Positions 1 to 7,064 of a DNA stretch of 11,938 nucleotides are shown one piece after another. Position numbers and translations under genes: made by a program. How positions within the stretch are numbered: position 1 is the first letter of the stretch; each line of letters opens with the position of its first letter. Below the pieces are notes generated by a model, which had not been told where the DNA came from, did no database searches, and worked only from the letters and a program-made list of their open reading frames with translations. Origin of the DNA: Gammaproteobacteria bacterium (GTDB lineage Bacteria; Pseudomonadota; Gammaproteobacteria; UBA6429); contig QIKU01000058.1 in the NCBI GenBank assembly GCA_003232015.1, positions 1 to 11,938 on the forward strand, written 5' to 3'.

Positions 1-634
1 TTTTGGCACGTTCCATTACCATTGAGTCGTGGGTTGAAAATATAAAGGTGATCTGGTGGCGTTCGTTTAAGTCACGCATTAAATCCAGTAATGCCGCGCC
101 GGTGGTCGAGTCAAGGTTAGCGGTGGGCTCATCGGCTAATACAATCGCCGGTTCAGATACGATGGCGCGAGCCACGGCTACCCGTTGTTGTTGCCCACCG
201 GAAAGTTCCTGTGGGCGACGGTGTTCAAGGCCTTTTAGCCCAACCTCGGCCAGCACCGCCATTGAGCGTTGGCGGCGCTCCTCGTCAGGCACTTTTTGCA
301 GCAACATCACGTATTCCACATTTTCCAATGCACTGAGTACCGGAATAAGATTGTATTCCTGAAATACAAAACCTACTTTCCATAAACGCAACACCGATAA
401 TTCACGCTTACTCAGGTTGCCAATTTCCTGCTCAGCAATCCAGATTTTTCCTGATGAGGGTATATCCAGGCCTCCAATAAGATTTAACAAAGTCGTTTTA
501 CCCGAGCCGGAGGGGCCAATCAACGCCATAAACTCGCCCTTATCTATCGTCATATCAATACTGCGCAAAGCCTGCACGGTAATACTATCCTGACGATATT
601 CTTTTACTACCTGCTCAAGGCGGACAATCGACAT
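1..634 (-). CDS. ABC transporter ATP-binding protein, LolD/MacB type (3' end cut by window edge)
   Basis: This is the ATP-hydrolysing subunit of an ABC transporter, expected on the cytoplasmic face of the inner membrane. Reading left from the ATG at 634, 211 residues are visible and the frame is still open at base 1, so the C-terminus lies outside the window. All hallmarks are present in order: Walker A GPSGSGKT (about residues 40-47), Q-loop Gln92, signature LSGGQ (144-148), Walker B IVLADEP (164-170), a D-loop with NLDS, and the switch His202 in STHD. The length and the pattern QEYNLIPVLSALENV are typical of the LolD/MacB/FtsE branch that works with FtsX-like permeases. The start lies 35 bp after the LolA-like gene, so the two are probably co-transcribed. 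A permease gene is expected further left. The substrate is unknown: lipoprotein release or efflux are both possible. Confidence 0.93.
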   Translation of the reverse strand, partial: MSIVRLEQVVKEYRQDSITVQALRSIDMTIDKGEFMALIGPSGSGKTTLLNLIGGLDIPSSGKIWIAEQEIGNLSKRELSVLRLWKVGFVFQEYNLIPVLSALENVEYVMLLQKVPDEERRQRSMAVLAEVGLKGLEHRRPQELSGGQQQRVAVARAIVSEPAIVLADEPTANLDSTTGAALLDLMRDLNERHQITFIFSTHDSMVMERAK

Positions 635-669
635 ATTGGATTTACCTTATCTGTATTTTCCGGCTTTTT

Positions 670-1470
670 TTAACGGCTGCGTAAATTTCGTAAGCTAAAT
701 ATTTTATTATCAATAGCAATATTAAACGTGACTTTTTTGAGCTCGACAAGCGTTTCGTTTCCGGGTTTTCTTATGGTTCGCATTTTCCATTGCGTTGGTA
801 ATCGGCGGCCTCCCATTTCTTTCACTGCGCTAAAATCCAGTACTTTAATTAACTCGTTGCGCTCACTATAAAATTCTTCTCGCAATGGCATTAAGTCTTT
901 TTTGCGTACATAGTAGATAAGTTTACCCCACACCACACTTGCCCCTGCTGTCGGGATTGCTTCAACAATATATGATTCAACGCCATCAATATCTTTAACA
1001 GCAATAATTTTATGGGTGTAATCATTAAGCACATTGCTTTGTTTGACCAGATCGTCATTGGTAAAGTCTGAACCCATCCAGGGTTGTAACATCATCGATG
1101 GAGGCACTTTGATGGTACGCTCAACTTTAGGTAAATAATTCCACATTTCGTTTTTGATGCGTAGCGAACCGATGCCTTTTTCCTTACGTGGAGAAAGAAT
1201 ACGAATAAAGGTGCGTTGCGGTCTTTCCATCCACGTTTGCATCTCCAGTGTTCGCTGCCAGTAAGGTGTTTTAATGGTCATGGTATAGCGCCCCTGACTG
1301 GTTTTACCCCACAATAGTTTTTCTATATGCTGAATAATGTCCTGGCCGCTGGGGTTCTTTGCATACACCGAGCCTATAACACCCCATAAACTGAAAACAG
1401 CCATAAGTGGGATAAGAAATGAAAATATGCTGCGACGATTTCCAGTGCTGTGTTGTTTAAAACCTGACAT
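670..1470 (-). CDS. LolA-like outer membrane lipoprotein-sorting family protein, secreted
   Basis: The product is a predicted periplasmic protein of 266 residues in the LolA_like family (the group usually labelled outer membrane lipoprotein-sorting protein, distinct from classical LolA). Residues 1-37 form a signal peptide: a basic start (NRR), a hydrophobic core (SFLIPLMAVFSLWGVIGS) and a likely cut after VYA. The family-like block is at about 109-143, with MWNYLPKVERTIKVPPSMM followed by GSDFTNDDL. The ATG at 1470 was chosen because GGAG lies 7 bases upstream; an in-frame ATG at 1497 has no ribosome binding site and lies upstream of the inferred transcription start. Family members commonly sit beside FtsX/MacB-type transporter genes, and an ABC ATPase follows here 35 bp downstream. 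That suggests a role in moving lipids or lipoproteins across the periplasm, but the cargo cannot be read from sequence. Confidence 0.85.
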   Translation of the reverse strand: MSGFKQHSTGNRRSIFSFLIPLMAVFSLWGVIGSVYAKNPSGQDIIQHIEKLLWGKTSQGRYTMTIKTPYWQRTLEMQTWMERPQRTFIRILSPRKEKGIGSLRIKNEMWNYLPKVERTIKVPPSMMLQPWMGSDFTNDDLVKQSNVLNDYTHKIIAVKDIDGVESYIVEAIPTAGASVVWGKLIYYVRKKDLMPLREEFYSERNELIKVLDFSAVKEMGGRRLPTQWKMRTIRKPGNETLVELKKVTFNIAIDNKIFSLRNLRSR

Positions 1471-1499
1471 TATTATGCTCCGAATTATAAACATCAAAA

Positions 1500-1521
1500 A
1501 GTATACAACTTATTAGTTGTA
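1500..1521 (-). promoter_or_regulatory. Candidate promoter -10 with overlapping 18-bp operator-like inverted repeat
   Basis: The arms TACAACT (1504-1510) and AGTTGTA (1515-1521) are perfect inverted repeats around TATT. Read on the minus strand, the repeat is followed directly by TATACT (1505 to 1500), a five-of-six match to a sigma-70 -10. Transcription would begin near 1493 and the start codon at 1470 would follow. The -35 is poor (TTCGAT at 17 bp), which would suit a regulated promoter. A dimeric repressor (TetR- or MarR-like) bound here would block polymerase. No such regulator gene is in the window, so the operator role is inference. Confidence 0.4.
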
Positions 1522-1587
1522 CATCGAATCAATTATTTTTATTCATGGAAAATAACTCATCTATCCGTATCGAACAGCAAAAAACAC

Positions 1588-1614
1588 TAAAGAATATTAT
1601 ATTTTGGCCGATAA
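1588..1614 (+). promoter_or_regulatory. Sigma-28 (FliA) promoter of the aerotaxis receptor gene
   Basis: TAAA at 1588-1591 and GCCGATAA at 1607-1614 are separated by exactly 15 bases. This matches the enterobacterial sigma-28 consensus (TAAA, 15 bases, GCCGATAA) at every core position, and the -35 reads TAAAG. Transcription would start near 1621 and run toward aer, leaving a leader of about 165 bases. aer is a known FliA-dependent gene in E. coli, so both sequence and context agree. Confidence 0.75.
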
Positions 1615-1785
1615 TTATGAATAATGCTGCAAGTCCGAAGACACACTAAAGCATTGAAAAGTAGGATAAAAGTAACTTTTTAATATTTTACAGGCTTTTG
1701 ATTTGATGGCGCAGGCGTGCTTGCCGATTAAGTCGCGTATCTGGCGGTAAGCAAATGTTAGTCCCCATAACAAGAAGAAGTTGCT

Positions 1786-3369
1786 ATGAAAAAAAATCTA
1801 CCTGTTACTGGCGTGGAGCTGGAATATCATGACTCAGCCAATATCCTGTCTACGACTAATCTTAAAGGTGCCATTACTTATATTAACGAGGATTTTCTCA
1901 ATATAAGTGGTTTTACGAAGGACGAACTTATCGGTAAAAACCACAATGTGGTACGCCACCCAGATATGCCACCAGCCGCTTTTGAAGACTTGTGGAATAA
2001 TATTAAAGCCGGTGAATCCTGGATGGGGCTTGTTAAAAACCGCTGCAAAAATGGCGACCATTACTGGGTGAATGCCTATGTAACACCGATTGGAGAAAGC
2101 GGTAATATTGTGGAGTACCAGTCTATTCGTAGCAAACCAGCTAAGGAGGAGGTGGCGCGGGCAGATAAACTCTATACAAAAATTAGCAACGGCAAGATCC
2201 CATCATGGCTTAAACGTCGGCCATTACTGTTTAAGTACAAAATGCTGCTGATTCTTATAACTTCTCAGTTTTCAGCACTTGCCGTTCCATTTTTTATGGG
2301 CAACATTGAACCTTTGAGCTTATCATTAGGTTTATTGGCTGGTATGGTGGTTGCGATTGGGCTGTCACTGCGTTATATCAACCCACTATGCAAGGCCTTT
2401 GCCAAGGCGCGCTCTATTATTCAAAACCCGATTGCACAGCATGTTTATACTGGGCGTACTGATGAAGCCGGACAGATACTGTTAGCCTTTAAATATCTGG
2501 AAGCGGAAACCGGAGGGCTTATCGGCCGTATTGCAGATTCAACGCATGGAATTAATGAACAGGCTGAAAAACTGATGTCTTCTATTGAGCTGAATAAGAT
2601 GGGCATTAACAATCAGCACAGTGAAACCGAACAGGTGGCTACTGCCGTAACAGAAATGTCAGCCAGCATTGAAGAAGTTGCCCGCAGTGCGCAACACACG
2701 GCAGAATCTGCAACGCTGGCCGAGTCTGAAACTGGTAAAAGTAAGCAAGTGGTGCATTCTACAATGGCGTCCATTCATGAATTGTCAGAAGAAATAAATC
2801 ATGCCAGTGAAGTGATCGGGCAACTGGAAAGCAATACCGAAAGCATTACGGATGTGGTCAATGTGATCCGCGGCATTGCCGACCAAACTAATTTACTGGC
2901 ATTAAATGCCGCCATTGAAGCTGCACGAGCCGGTGAACAGGGACGGGGGTTTGCAGTTGTTGCCGATGAAGTCCGCACACTGGCAAACAGGACTCAGGAT
3001 TCCACTCTGGAAATTCAGAAGATGATTGAGCAGATACAAACAGGCTCACAACAAGCCGTGAGGGTGATGGAAAAGAGTCGTTCACAAGCGGATAACAGCG
3101 TGGAACAGGCTAAAAATGCGGTTGAATCACTCAATGCCATAAATGACGCGGTTACCAACATTAATGAAATGAGCAGCCAGATAGCAACGGCGGTTAACGA
3201 GCAAACCACCGTTGCCAAAGAGGTAAATCAGAATATTGTTAATATTCAGCAAGTTTCGGAGTTGACAGTGGAAGGAGTCCAAACCAGTGAGTCGGTGGGG
3301 GAGACAATGCGCGGCCTGTCTAACAATATGGAGCAGCTGGCAAAACAGTTTTGGGACAAGCGCCGCTAG
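1786..3369 (+). CDS. aer: Aer-type aerotaxis / redox methyl-accepting chemotaxis receptor
   Basis: This inner-membrane receptor steers swimming in response to oxygen or redox state by signalling to CheA/CheW. It has 527 residues; E. coli Aer has 506. An N-terminal PAS domain (about 18-118) carries RHPDMP at 57-62, the motif around the FAD-binding residues of Aer, in the same numbering as E. coli. Two hydrophobic segments (about 152-171 and 176-195) form the membrane hairpin, leaving both ends cytoplasmic, followed by a HAMP-like linker. The coiled-coil signalling domain ends in the conserved hairpin tip at about 363-391 ([20 protein letters not shown], then [12 protein letters not shown]). 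There is no C-terminal CheR-binding pentapeptide; the end is FWDKRR. The ATG at 1786 has only a weak purine-rich ribosome site (AGAAGAAG). A sigma-28 promoter lies upstream. Other PAS-MCP sensors look similar, but the FAD motif favours Aer. Confidence 0.92.
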   Translation: MKKNLPVTGVELEYHDSANILSTTNLKGAITYINEDFLNISGFTKDELIGKNHNVVRHPDMPPAAFEDLWNNIKAGESWMGLVKNRCKNGDHYWVNAYVTPIGESGNIVEYQSIRSKPAKEEVARADKLYTKISNGKIPSWLKRRPLLFKYKMLLILITSQFSALAVPFFMGNIEPLSLSLGLLAGMVVAIGLSLRYINPLCKAFAKARSIIQNPIAQHVYTGRTDEAGQILLAFKYLEAETGGLIGRIADSTHGINEQAEKLMSSIELNKMGINNQHSETEQVATAVTEMSASIEEVARSAQHTAESATLAESETGKSKQVVHSTMASIHELSEEINHASEVIGQLESNTESITDVVNVIRGIADQTNLLALNAAIEAARAGEQGRGFAVVADEVRTLANRTQDSTLEIQKMIEQIQTGSQQAVRVMEKSRSQADNSVEQAKNAVESLNAINDAVTNINEMSSQIATAVNEQTTVAKEVNQNIVNIQQVSELTVEGVQTSESVGETMRGLSNNMEQLAKQFWDKRR

Positions 3370-3401
3370 TTATATTAATTTTTGTTTGAAAGCGATATCT
3401 G

Positions 3402-3427
3402 ATAATGTGTTATTAATAACACATTAT
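3402..3427. repeat. Perfect 26-bp palindrome between aer and the MscS-like gene
   Basis: The half-site ATAATGTGTTATT (3402-3414) is followed immediately by its exact reverse complement (3415-3427), with no spacer. It lies 32 bases after the aer stop and 23 bases before the next start codon. RNA could fold it into a hairpin, but no U-run follows (TAACGAGCG), so it is not a standard terminator. An operator for the downstream gene or a cruciform/transcript-end element are alternatives. Confidence 0.6.
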
Positions 3428-3450
3428 TAACGAGCGCCCCTGTTTAAATC

Positions 3451-3963
3451 ATGGATATTTTAATTCAGAAACTACTTGAAGAAGCCTACCTCTGGTCACC
3501 GCGCATTGCGGGCGTGGTGGTTATTTTTATCCTCTTTTACATTTTATCCAAAATTATTAGTGGTGCTATTACACGGTTAACAACACGTTTATCATTGGAC
3601 AGCCAGCTTTCCTTTTTTCTGGCACGTACTAGCAGTGTTATATTGATTGTACTCGGTTTTGTAAGTGGGCTTGGAACGTTAGGCATTGATGTGTCTGCCC
3701 TGGTTGCAGGCCTCGGTTTAACAGGTTTTGCATTGGGTTTTGCATTCAAAGACACCATATCAAATCTACTTTCCGGTGTGCTTATTCTGCTATACCGGCC
3801 TTTTGAAGTGGGCAATAACATTAAAATTTTAGGTTATACAGGCGAGGTAGCTGCCATTGACTTGCGCTACACCGAATTAAACAGTGAGGGCAATAAAATC
3901 CTTATTCCAAACTCAAAGCTATTCACCAATCCCATTACTGTTTTAAATAATAATCCAGAATAG
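3451..3963 (+). CDS. Small MscS-family mechanosensitive channel, lacking the C-terminal domain
   Basis: This is an inner-membrane channel of the MscS family, which opens under membrane tension to release solutes during osmotic downshock. It has 170 residues. Three spans are visible: about 17-39, 55-75, and the pore-lining helix at about 82-114 with the Gly/Ala-rich pattern VSALVAGLGLTGFALGFAFK and DTISNLLSGV. The beta domain follows (about 115-165), with RPFEVGN and the family motif IPNSKL. The protein stops where E. coli MscS (286 residues) would begin its alpha/beta vestibule cage, so the side-portal domain is absent. The TAG stop appears genuine: no continuation of the family is seen in any frame after it. 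Short members like this are known, so it may be functional. No good ribosome binding site precedes the ATG; the nearest purine cluster (GAGCG) is too distant. Confidence 0.88.
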   Translation: MDILIQKLLEEAYLWSPRIAGVVVIFILFYILSKIISGAITRLTTRLSLDSQLSFFLARTSSVILIVLGFVSGLGTLGIDVSALVAGLGLTGFALGFAFKDTISNLLSGVLILLYRPFEVGNNIKILGYTGEVAAIDLRYTELNSEGNKILIPNSKLFTNPITVLNNNPE

Positions 3964-4032
3964 CGAGTGTATTTTGCACCGTTGTCTGGCTCAGCTATAG
4001 AAAAATATTTGCAAACCGATATACTGCCGAGT

Positions 4033-4566
4033 ATGTCAACGATTTTGCCAATTAATGCAATGCAACAAAAAAATGTTATCACATTAGTCGATAATTATAT
4101 TGAATGTGCAACAAACTTATTTCAGAAAAAATTCCCGCCCATTAATGTTTTATTTGACTTAAAAGGTCGCGCAGCCGGGATGTATAAAATTGACAAGGGC
4201 TCGAAAAAAATCCGCTTTAACCCCTACCATTTTGCAAAACACCCTGAAGAAAATTTTACCGAAACTATTCCGCATGAAGTCGCGCATTATATTATTGACC
4301 AGCTGTATGGCATACGAAATGTGCGACCACACGGCAAAGAGTGGCAAAGTTTAATGCTAAAGTTTGGCGTAGAACCTAAACGGACTTTTTCTTATTCGCT
4401 GGATGGTATCCCGACAAGAACACATAAGCGCCATACCTATACCTGTGGATGCATGCAGTTTGAAATCACTACGCGTCGCCACAATATGATTCAACAGGGG
4501 AAAGCAAAATATTCCTGCCGACAATGCGGCGATAAAATTAAATTTCTACAGAATGCTATTGGCTAG
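4033..4566 (+). CDS. sprT: SprT-family zinc metalloprotease-like protein
   Basis: This 177-residue protein belongs to the SprT family, whose eukaryotic relative Spartan cuts DNA-protein crosslinks; the bacterial role is poorly defined. The zinc site HEVAH is at 81-85, with the third ligand probably His100 in RPHGKEW. A C-terminal zinc ribbon uses Cys138/Cys140 and Cys162/Cys165 (YSCRQCG), and TTRRHN sits between the pairs as in E. coli SprT (165 residues). The ATG at 4033 was chosen because the sequence from ILPINAMQQ onward aligns with the N-terminus of E. coli SprT (LPIAIQQ). An in-frame GTG at 3967 would add 22 residues with no counterpart. No strong ribosome site precedes either start. 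The gene follows the MscS-like gene by 69 bp on the same strand and may be read through from it. Confidence 0.9.
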   Translation: MSTILPINAMQQKNVITLVDNYIECATNLFQKKFPPINVLFDLKGRAAGMYKIDKGSKKIRFNPYHFAKHPEENFTETIPHEVAHYIIDQLYGIRNVRPHGKEWQSLMLKFGVEPKRTFSYSLDGIPTRTHKRHTYTCGCMQFEITTRRHNMIQQGKAKYSCRQCGDKIKFLQNAIG

Positions 4567-4612
4567 AATATTTTCCATGCCAATGCAGATACCGAGCTAA
4601 TGGAGAATAATT

Positions 4613-5230
4613 ATGGATGTTAAAAAAAGTTCCTTTATATTTATAATTTTATTTTCTAACAGTGTTTTTGCTGAAGACTGCAAAACACGCTTTAACAAAC
4701 TGGACAAACAGTTGTATCAGATCTCATCTGAAAACAGAGTGAAAAAACTCATTGCACTTGAAGATGCCTTGTTTAAAGCCATTGACATGTGTAAAACAAA
4801 ATCGGGGATGTTTGTTCTTATGGGTGAAGTACAGATTGATATGGGGCAAGTTCCACTGGCTGTGGTGTATGGGCGAAAAGCGGTTAAGTTAGACAGCAAT
4901 GACTGGCGTGCACATAAATTATTGGGCAGTGCCAGAATGTTAAACAATGAGTCGGAAAAGGGTTTAAAGTCTTTAAGACAGGCTGTTGCTTTGGCGCCAG
5001 ACAATATAAATGCTAACCTTAATTTAGTGAGTGCGCTAATTCAAAATAAGAAGTTTGACGAAGCTCTAAAAAGGACAAATAAGATTGTTACTGGTAATAA
5101 TACAGATTCAATCGCAACCGCTTATTATCTTCGTAGCCAGATATACAAAGGCAAGGGGCTGATTATAGAAGCGGATAGAGACTTAAAAGAAGCAAAGCAA
5201 CGGGGCTTTGAGTTAGAGCAACGGCATTAA
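4613..5230 (+). CDS. Secreted tetratricopeptide-repeat protein of unknown function
   Basis: I do not recognise a named family beyond TPR. The 205-residue product starts with a signal peptide (MDVKKSSFIFIILFSNSVFA, probable cut after Ala20 before EDC), so it should be periplasmic. The body is helical. About four TPR-like units span residues 64-199, clearest at 98-131 (DWRAHKLLGSARMLNNESEK and the following helix, ending LAPD) and 132-165. These repeats normally serve as protein-binding scaffolds. Cys23 and Cys60 could form a disulfide. The ATG at 4613 is backed by GGAG with 7-base spacing. It is 46 bp after sprT on the same strand. Its stop codon overlaps the stop of the converging DUF2288 gene by four bases (TTAA shared on both strands), with no terminator between them. 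Confidence 0.8.
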   Translation: MDVKKSSFIFIILFSNSVFAEDCKTRFNKLDKQLYQISSENRVKKLIALEDALFKAIDMCKTKSGMFVLMGEVQIDMGQVPLAVVYGRKAVKLDSNDWRAHKLLGSARMLNNESEKGLKSLRQAVALAPDNINANLNLVSALIQNKKFDEALKRTNKIVTGNNTDSIATAYYLRSQIYKGKGLIIEADRDLKEAKQRGFELEQRH

Positions 5231-5562
5231 CGGTCACTGGTTTCCTGCACCAGTACCCAGGGGGGAACCACCACTGCCCAGAATTCGGTTTTATTTTTTA
5301 GCCAGTATTTTGCGTTATCGTCTGTTGCACGGGCTATTTTTTTAGCCTTCATCCAGGTTTCAATGGCTTGCTTGTTATCATTAACAAATTTTGTTGAAAC
5401 ATCAATAAGATCCAGTTGCGGGTCAATAACAACAACGGCTCCAAGGGCAAAGTGAACCTGCAACTCTTCCCAGGCTAATTTTCCGGATTCAATATTTAAA
5501 GTCTGCCGTAATTCTTCAGCATTAAGTTCAAGTTTTTCGTCCTGAAAGCTATCTAAATCCAT
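5227..5562 (-). CDS. DUF2288 family protein
   Basis: This is a small soluble protein of 111 residues with no signal peptide or membrane span. The pattern KLAWEELQVHFALGAVVVID, then LDLIDV, FVNDNK, and the ending WAVVVPPWVLVQ matches my knowledge of the DUF2288 family, a conserved uncharacterised group in gammaproteobacteria and cyanobacteria. Its length is normal for the family. The start codon lies one base after the stop of the tag gene (TAA, T, ATG), so translation is probably coupled and the two are co-transcribed. It is the last gene of the sucCD-tag transcript. Function is unknown and I do not assign one. Confidence 0.82.
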   Translation of the reverse strand: MDLDSFQDEKLELNAEELRQTLNIESGKLAWEELQVHFALGAVVVIDPQLDLIDVSTKFVNDNKQAIETWMKAKKIARATDDNAKYWLKNKTEFWAVVVPPWVLVQETSDR

Positions 5563-5563
5563 A

Positions 5564-6145
5564 TTACTTGTTCACTTCTTTATGACGGAAACAACGAGTC
5601 GTATGATCATTCACTAATCCCATCGACTGCATAAATGAATAACAAATGGTTGGCCCAACAAAGGTAAAGCCTTTATTTTTTAGTGCTTTGCTCATCTTTT
5701 CTGATATTTCAGTGGTCGTGGGGAGTTGCTTGAGATTCTTCCATTTATTAACAATAGGCTCGCCATCGACAAAGTCCCAGATAAAATTTTTAAACTTGCC
5801 TTGTTTTTCACGCAGTTCTAAAAAAGCACGGGCATTTTTAACGGTGCCTTCAACTTTGAGCCGATTTCGTATAATGCCGGGATCTTTTAACAATGATTCT
5901 ATTTTACGTTTATTATAGTGTGCAATAATTTCCGGATTAAACCTGTCAAACACTTTACGGTAGTGAGCACGTTTTTTTAAAACAGTAATCCAGCTAAGCC
6001 CAGCCTGTGCGCCTTCTAAAATAAGCTTTTCAAATAACTTGCGGTCGTTATAAACCGGCACACCCCATTCAGTGTCATGGTATTTAATATAAAGGGGATC
6101 GTTACCGCACCATGAACAACGCTGTGTTTTCTCTTTGTCAGGCAT
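5564..6145 (-). CDS. tag: DNA-3-methyladenine glycosylase I
   Basis: Tag removes 3-methyladenine from alkylated DNA as the first step of base excision repair. The 193-residue product aligns along its whole length with E. coli Tag (187 residues). The zinc ligands fall at a constant offset of six: Cys10, His23, His181 and Cys185 (E. coli Cys4, His17, His175, Cys179). The lesion-binding Glu44 is in LEGAQAGLSWITVLKKR, and FVGPTICYSFMQSMGLVNDH near the end is near-identical to the enzyme. The ATG at 6145 was chosen because AAGGAAG precedes it at good spacing. An in-frame ATG at 6220 would add 25 lysine-rich residues absent from the family and would overlap sucD by 32 bases. It follows sucD by 43 bp and is probably in the same transcript. 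Confidence 0.95.
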   Translation of the reverse strand: MPDKEKTQRCSWCGNDPLYIKYHDTEWGVPVYNDRKLFEKLILEGAQAGLSWITVLKKRAHYRKVFDRFNPEIIAHYNKRKIESLLKDPGIIRNRLKVEGTVKNARAFLELREKQGKFKNFIWDFVDGEPIVNKWKNLKQLPTTTEISEKMSKALKNKGFTFVGPTICYSFMQSMGLVNDHTTRCFRHKEVNK

Positions 6146-6188
6146 TCGTTCTTCCTTGTCTTTATCTTTAACCTTTATAGTTTTTAAC

Positions 6189-7064
6189 TTAATGGTTGTT
6201 GATGGCTTGTTGCATCGCAATACCTAACTCACTCGGTGATTTAGCGGTGACCACACCGGCGGCTTCAAGTGCGGCAAATTTTTCACTGGCGGTACCTTTG
6301 CCACCAGCTATAATCGCACCGGCATGTCCCATGCGTTTTCCTTTCGGTGCCGACGCACCTGCAATAAACGCAGCAACCGGCTTGCTCACATTCGACTGGA
6401 TATATTCAGCTGCTTCTTCTTCGGCCGTGCCGCCAATTTCACCGACCATTAAAATAGCTTCGGTTTGTGGGTCTTGTTCAAACAGTTCCAGACAATCGAT
6501 AAAGTTAGTACCGGGGATAGGGTCGCCACCAATGCCAATGCAGGTGCTCTGACCATAGCCTAATGCAGTGGTCTGGTTGACCGCTTCGTAGGTTAATGTA
6601 CCCGAGCGTGACACAATGCCAACCTTGCCAGCCTGGTGAATATAACCGGGCATAATACCCATTTTGCATTCACCAGGTGTAATAATGCCAGGGCAGTTCG
6701 GGCCAATAAGTCGTACACCAGCTTCATGCACCACCCGAGTCGCTTCGAGCATATCGAGAGTTGGGATACCTTCAGTAATGCAGACGATAAGTGCAATACC
6801 GGCATCCACTGCTTCGAGAATGGCATCTTTACAAAATGGAGCCGGTACAAAAATAATCGAAGCATCCGCCTGTGTTTCGGCAACCGCATTTTTAACCGTA
6901 TTAAAAACTGGCAAGCCCAATGCTGTTTGGCCGCCTTTGCCTGGGGTAACACCACCGACCATTTGGGTGCCGTATTCAATCGCCTGTTCGGAATGGAACT
7001 GGCCTTGCTTACCAGTGAAGCCCTGACAAATTACTTTAGTACTTTTATTAACGAGTACACTCAT
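6189..7064 (-). CDS. sucD: Succinate-CoA ligase [ADP-forming] alpha subunit
   Basis: The alpha subunit of succinyl-CoA synthetase works with SucC in the cytoplasm. It carries the phosphohistidine that passes phosphate between succinyl-CoA and the nucleotide in the TCA cycle. The product has 291 residues (E. coli 289). An N-terminal CoA-binding Rossmann domain shows [19 protein letters not shown] (about 15-33) and GGVTPGKGG. The ligase domain follows, with [17 protein letters not shown] and the active-site His247 in [14 protein letters not shown], equivalent to E. coli His246 in mature numbering. Its ATG overlaps the sucC stop by four bases (ATGA), the usual coupled arrangement for equal subunit synthesis. 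Confidence 0.98.
   Translation of the reverse strand: MSVLVNKSTKVICQGFTGKQGQFHSEQAIEYGTQMVGGVTPGKGGQTALGLPVFNTVKNAVAETQADASIIFVPAPFCKDAILEAVDAGIALIVCITEGIPTLDMLEATRVVHEAGVRLIGPNCPGIITPGECKMGIMPGYIHQAGKVGIVSRSGTLTYEAVNQTTALGYGQSTCIGIGGDPIPGTNFIDCLELFEQDPQTEAILMVGEIGGTAEEEAAEYIQSNVSKPVAAFIAGASAPKGKRMGHAGAIIAGGKGTASEKFAALEAAGVVTAKSPSELGIAMQQAINNH

Larger units (their letters stand above)
1471..1785. other. Divergent intergenic region between the LolA-like gene and aer
   Basis: This gap separates two genes that point away from each other, so it must hold both promoters. The left side carries an operator-like inverted repeat next to a TATACT -10 for the minus-strand operon. The middle carries a sigma-28 promoter for aer. 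The final 170 bases before aer would be an untranslated leader. I found no convincing small gene or riboswitch in that leader. Confidence 0.5.

Noticed and set aside
3..362. Plus-strand open frame at the left edge
   Set aside because: It is antisense to the ABC ATPase, whose Walker and signature motifs are all intact.
1706..1723. Possible sigma-54 promoter (TGGCGC ... TGC) before aer
   Set aside because: The GG and GC elements are nine bases apart instead of the strict ten, and a perfect sigma-28 promoter is present upstream.
1723..1730. GCCGATTA as a second sigma-28 -10 before aer
   Set aside because: One mismatch and no TAAA at 14-16 bases upstream; the site at 1588-1614 is far better.
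3967..4032. GTG-initiated N-terminal extension of the SprT protein
   Set aside because: The extra 22 residues have no counterpart in E. coli SprT, no ribosome site precedes the GTG, and the family alignment begins just after the ATG at 4033.
6146..6220. 25-residue N-terminal extension of Tag overlapping sucD
   Set aside because: It is lysine-rich and absent from the family, and AAGGAAG supports the start at 6145.
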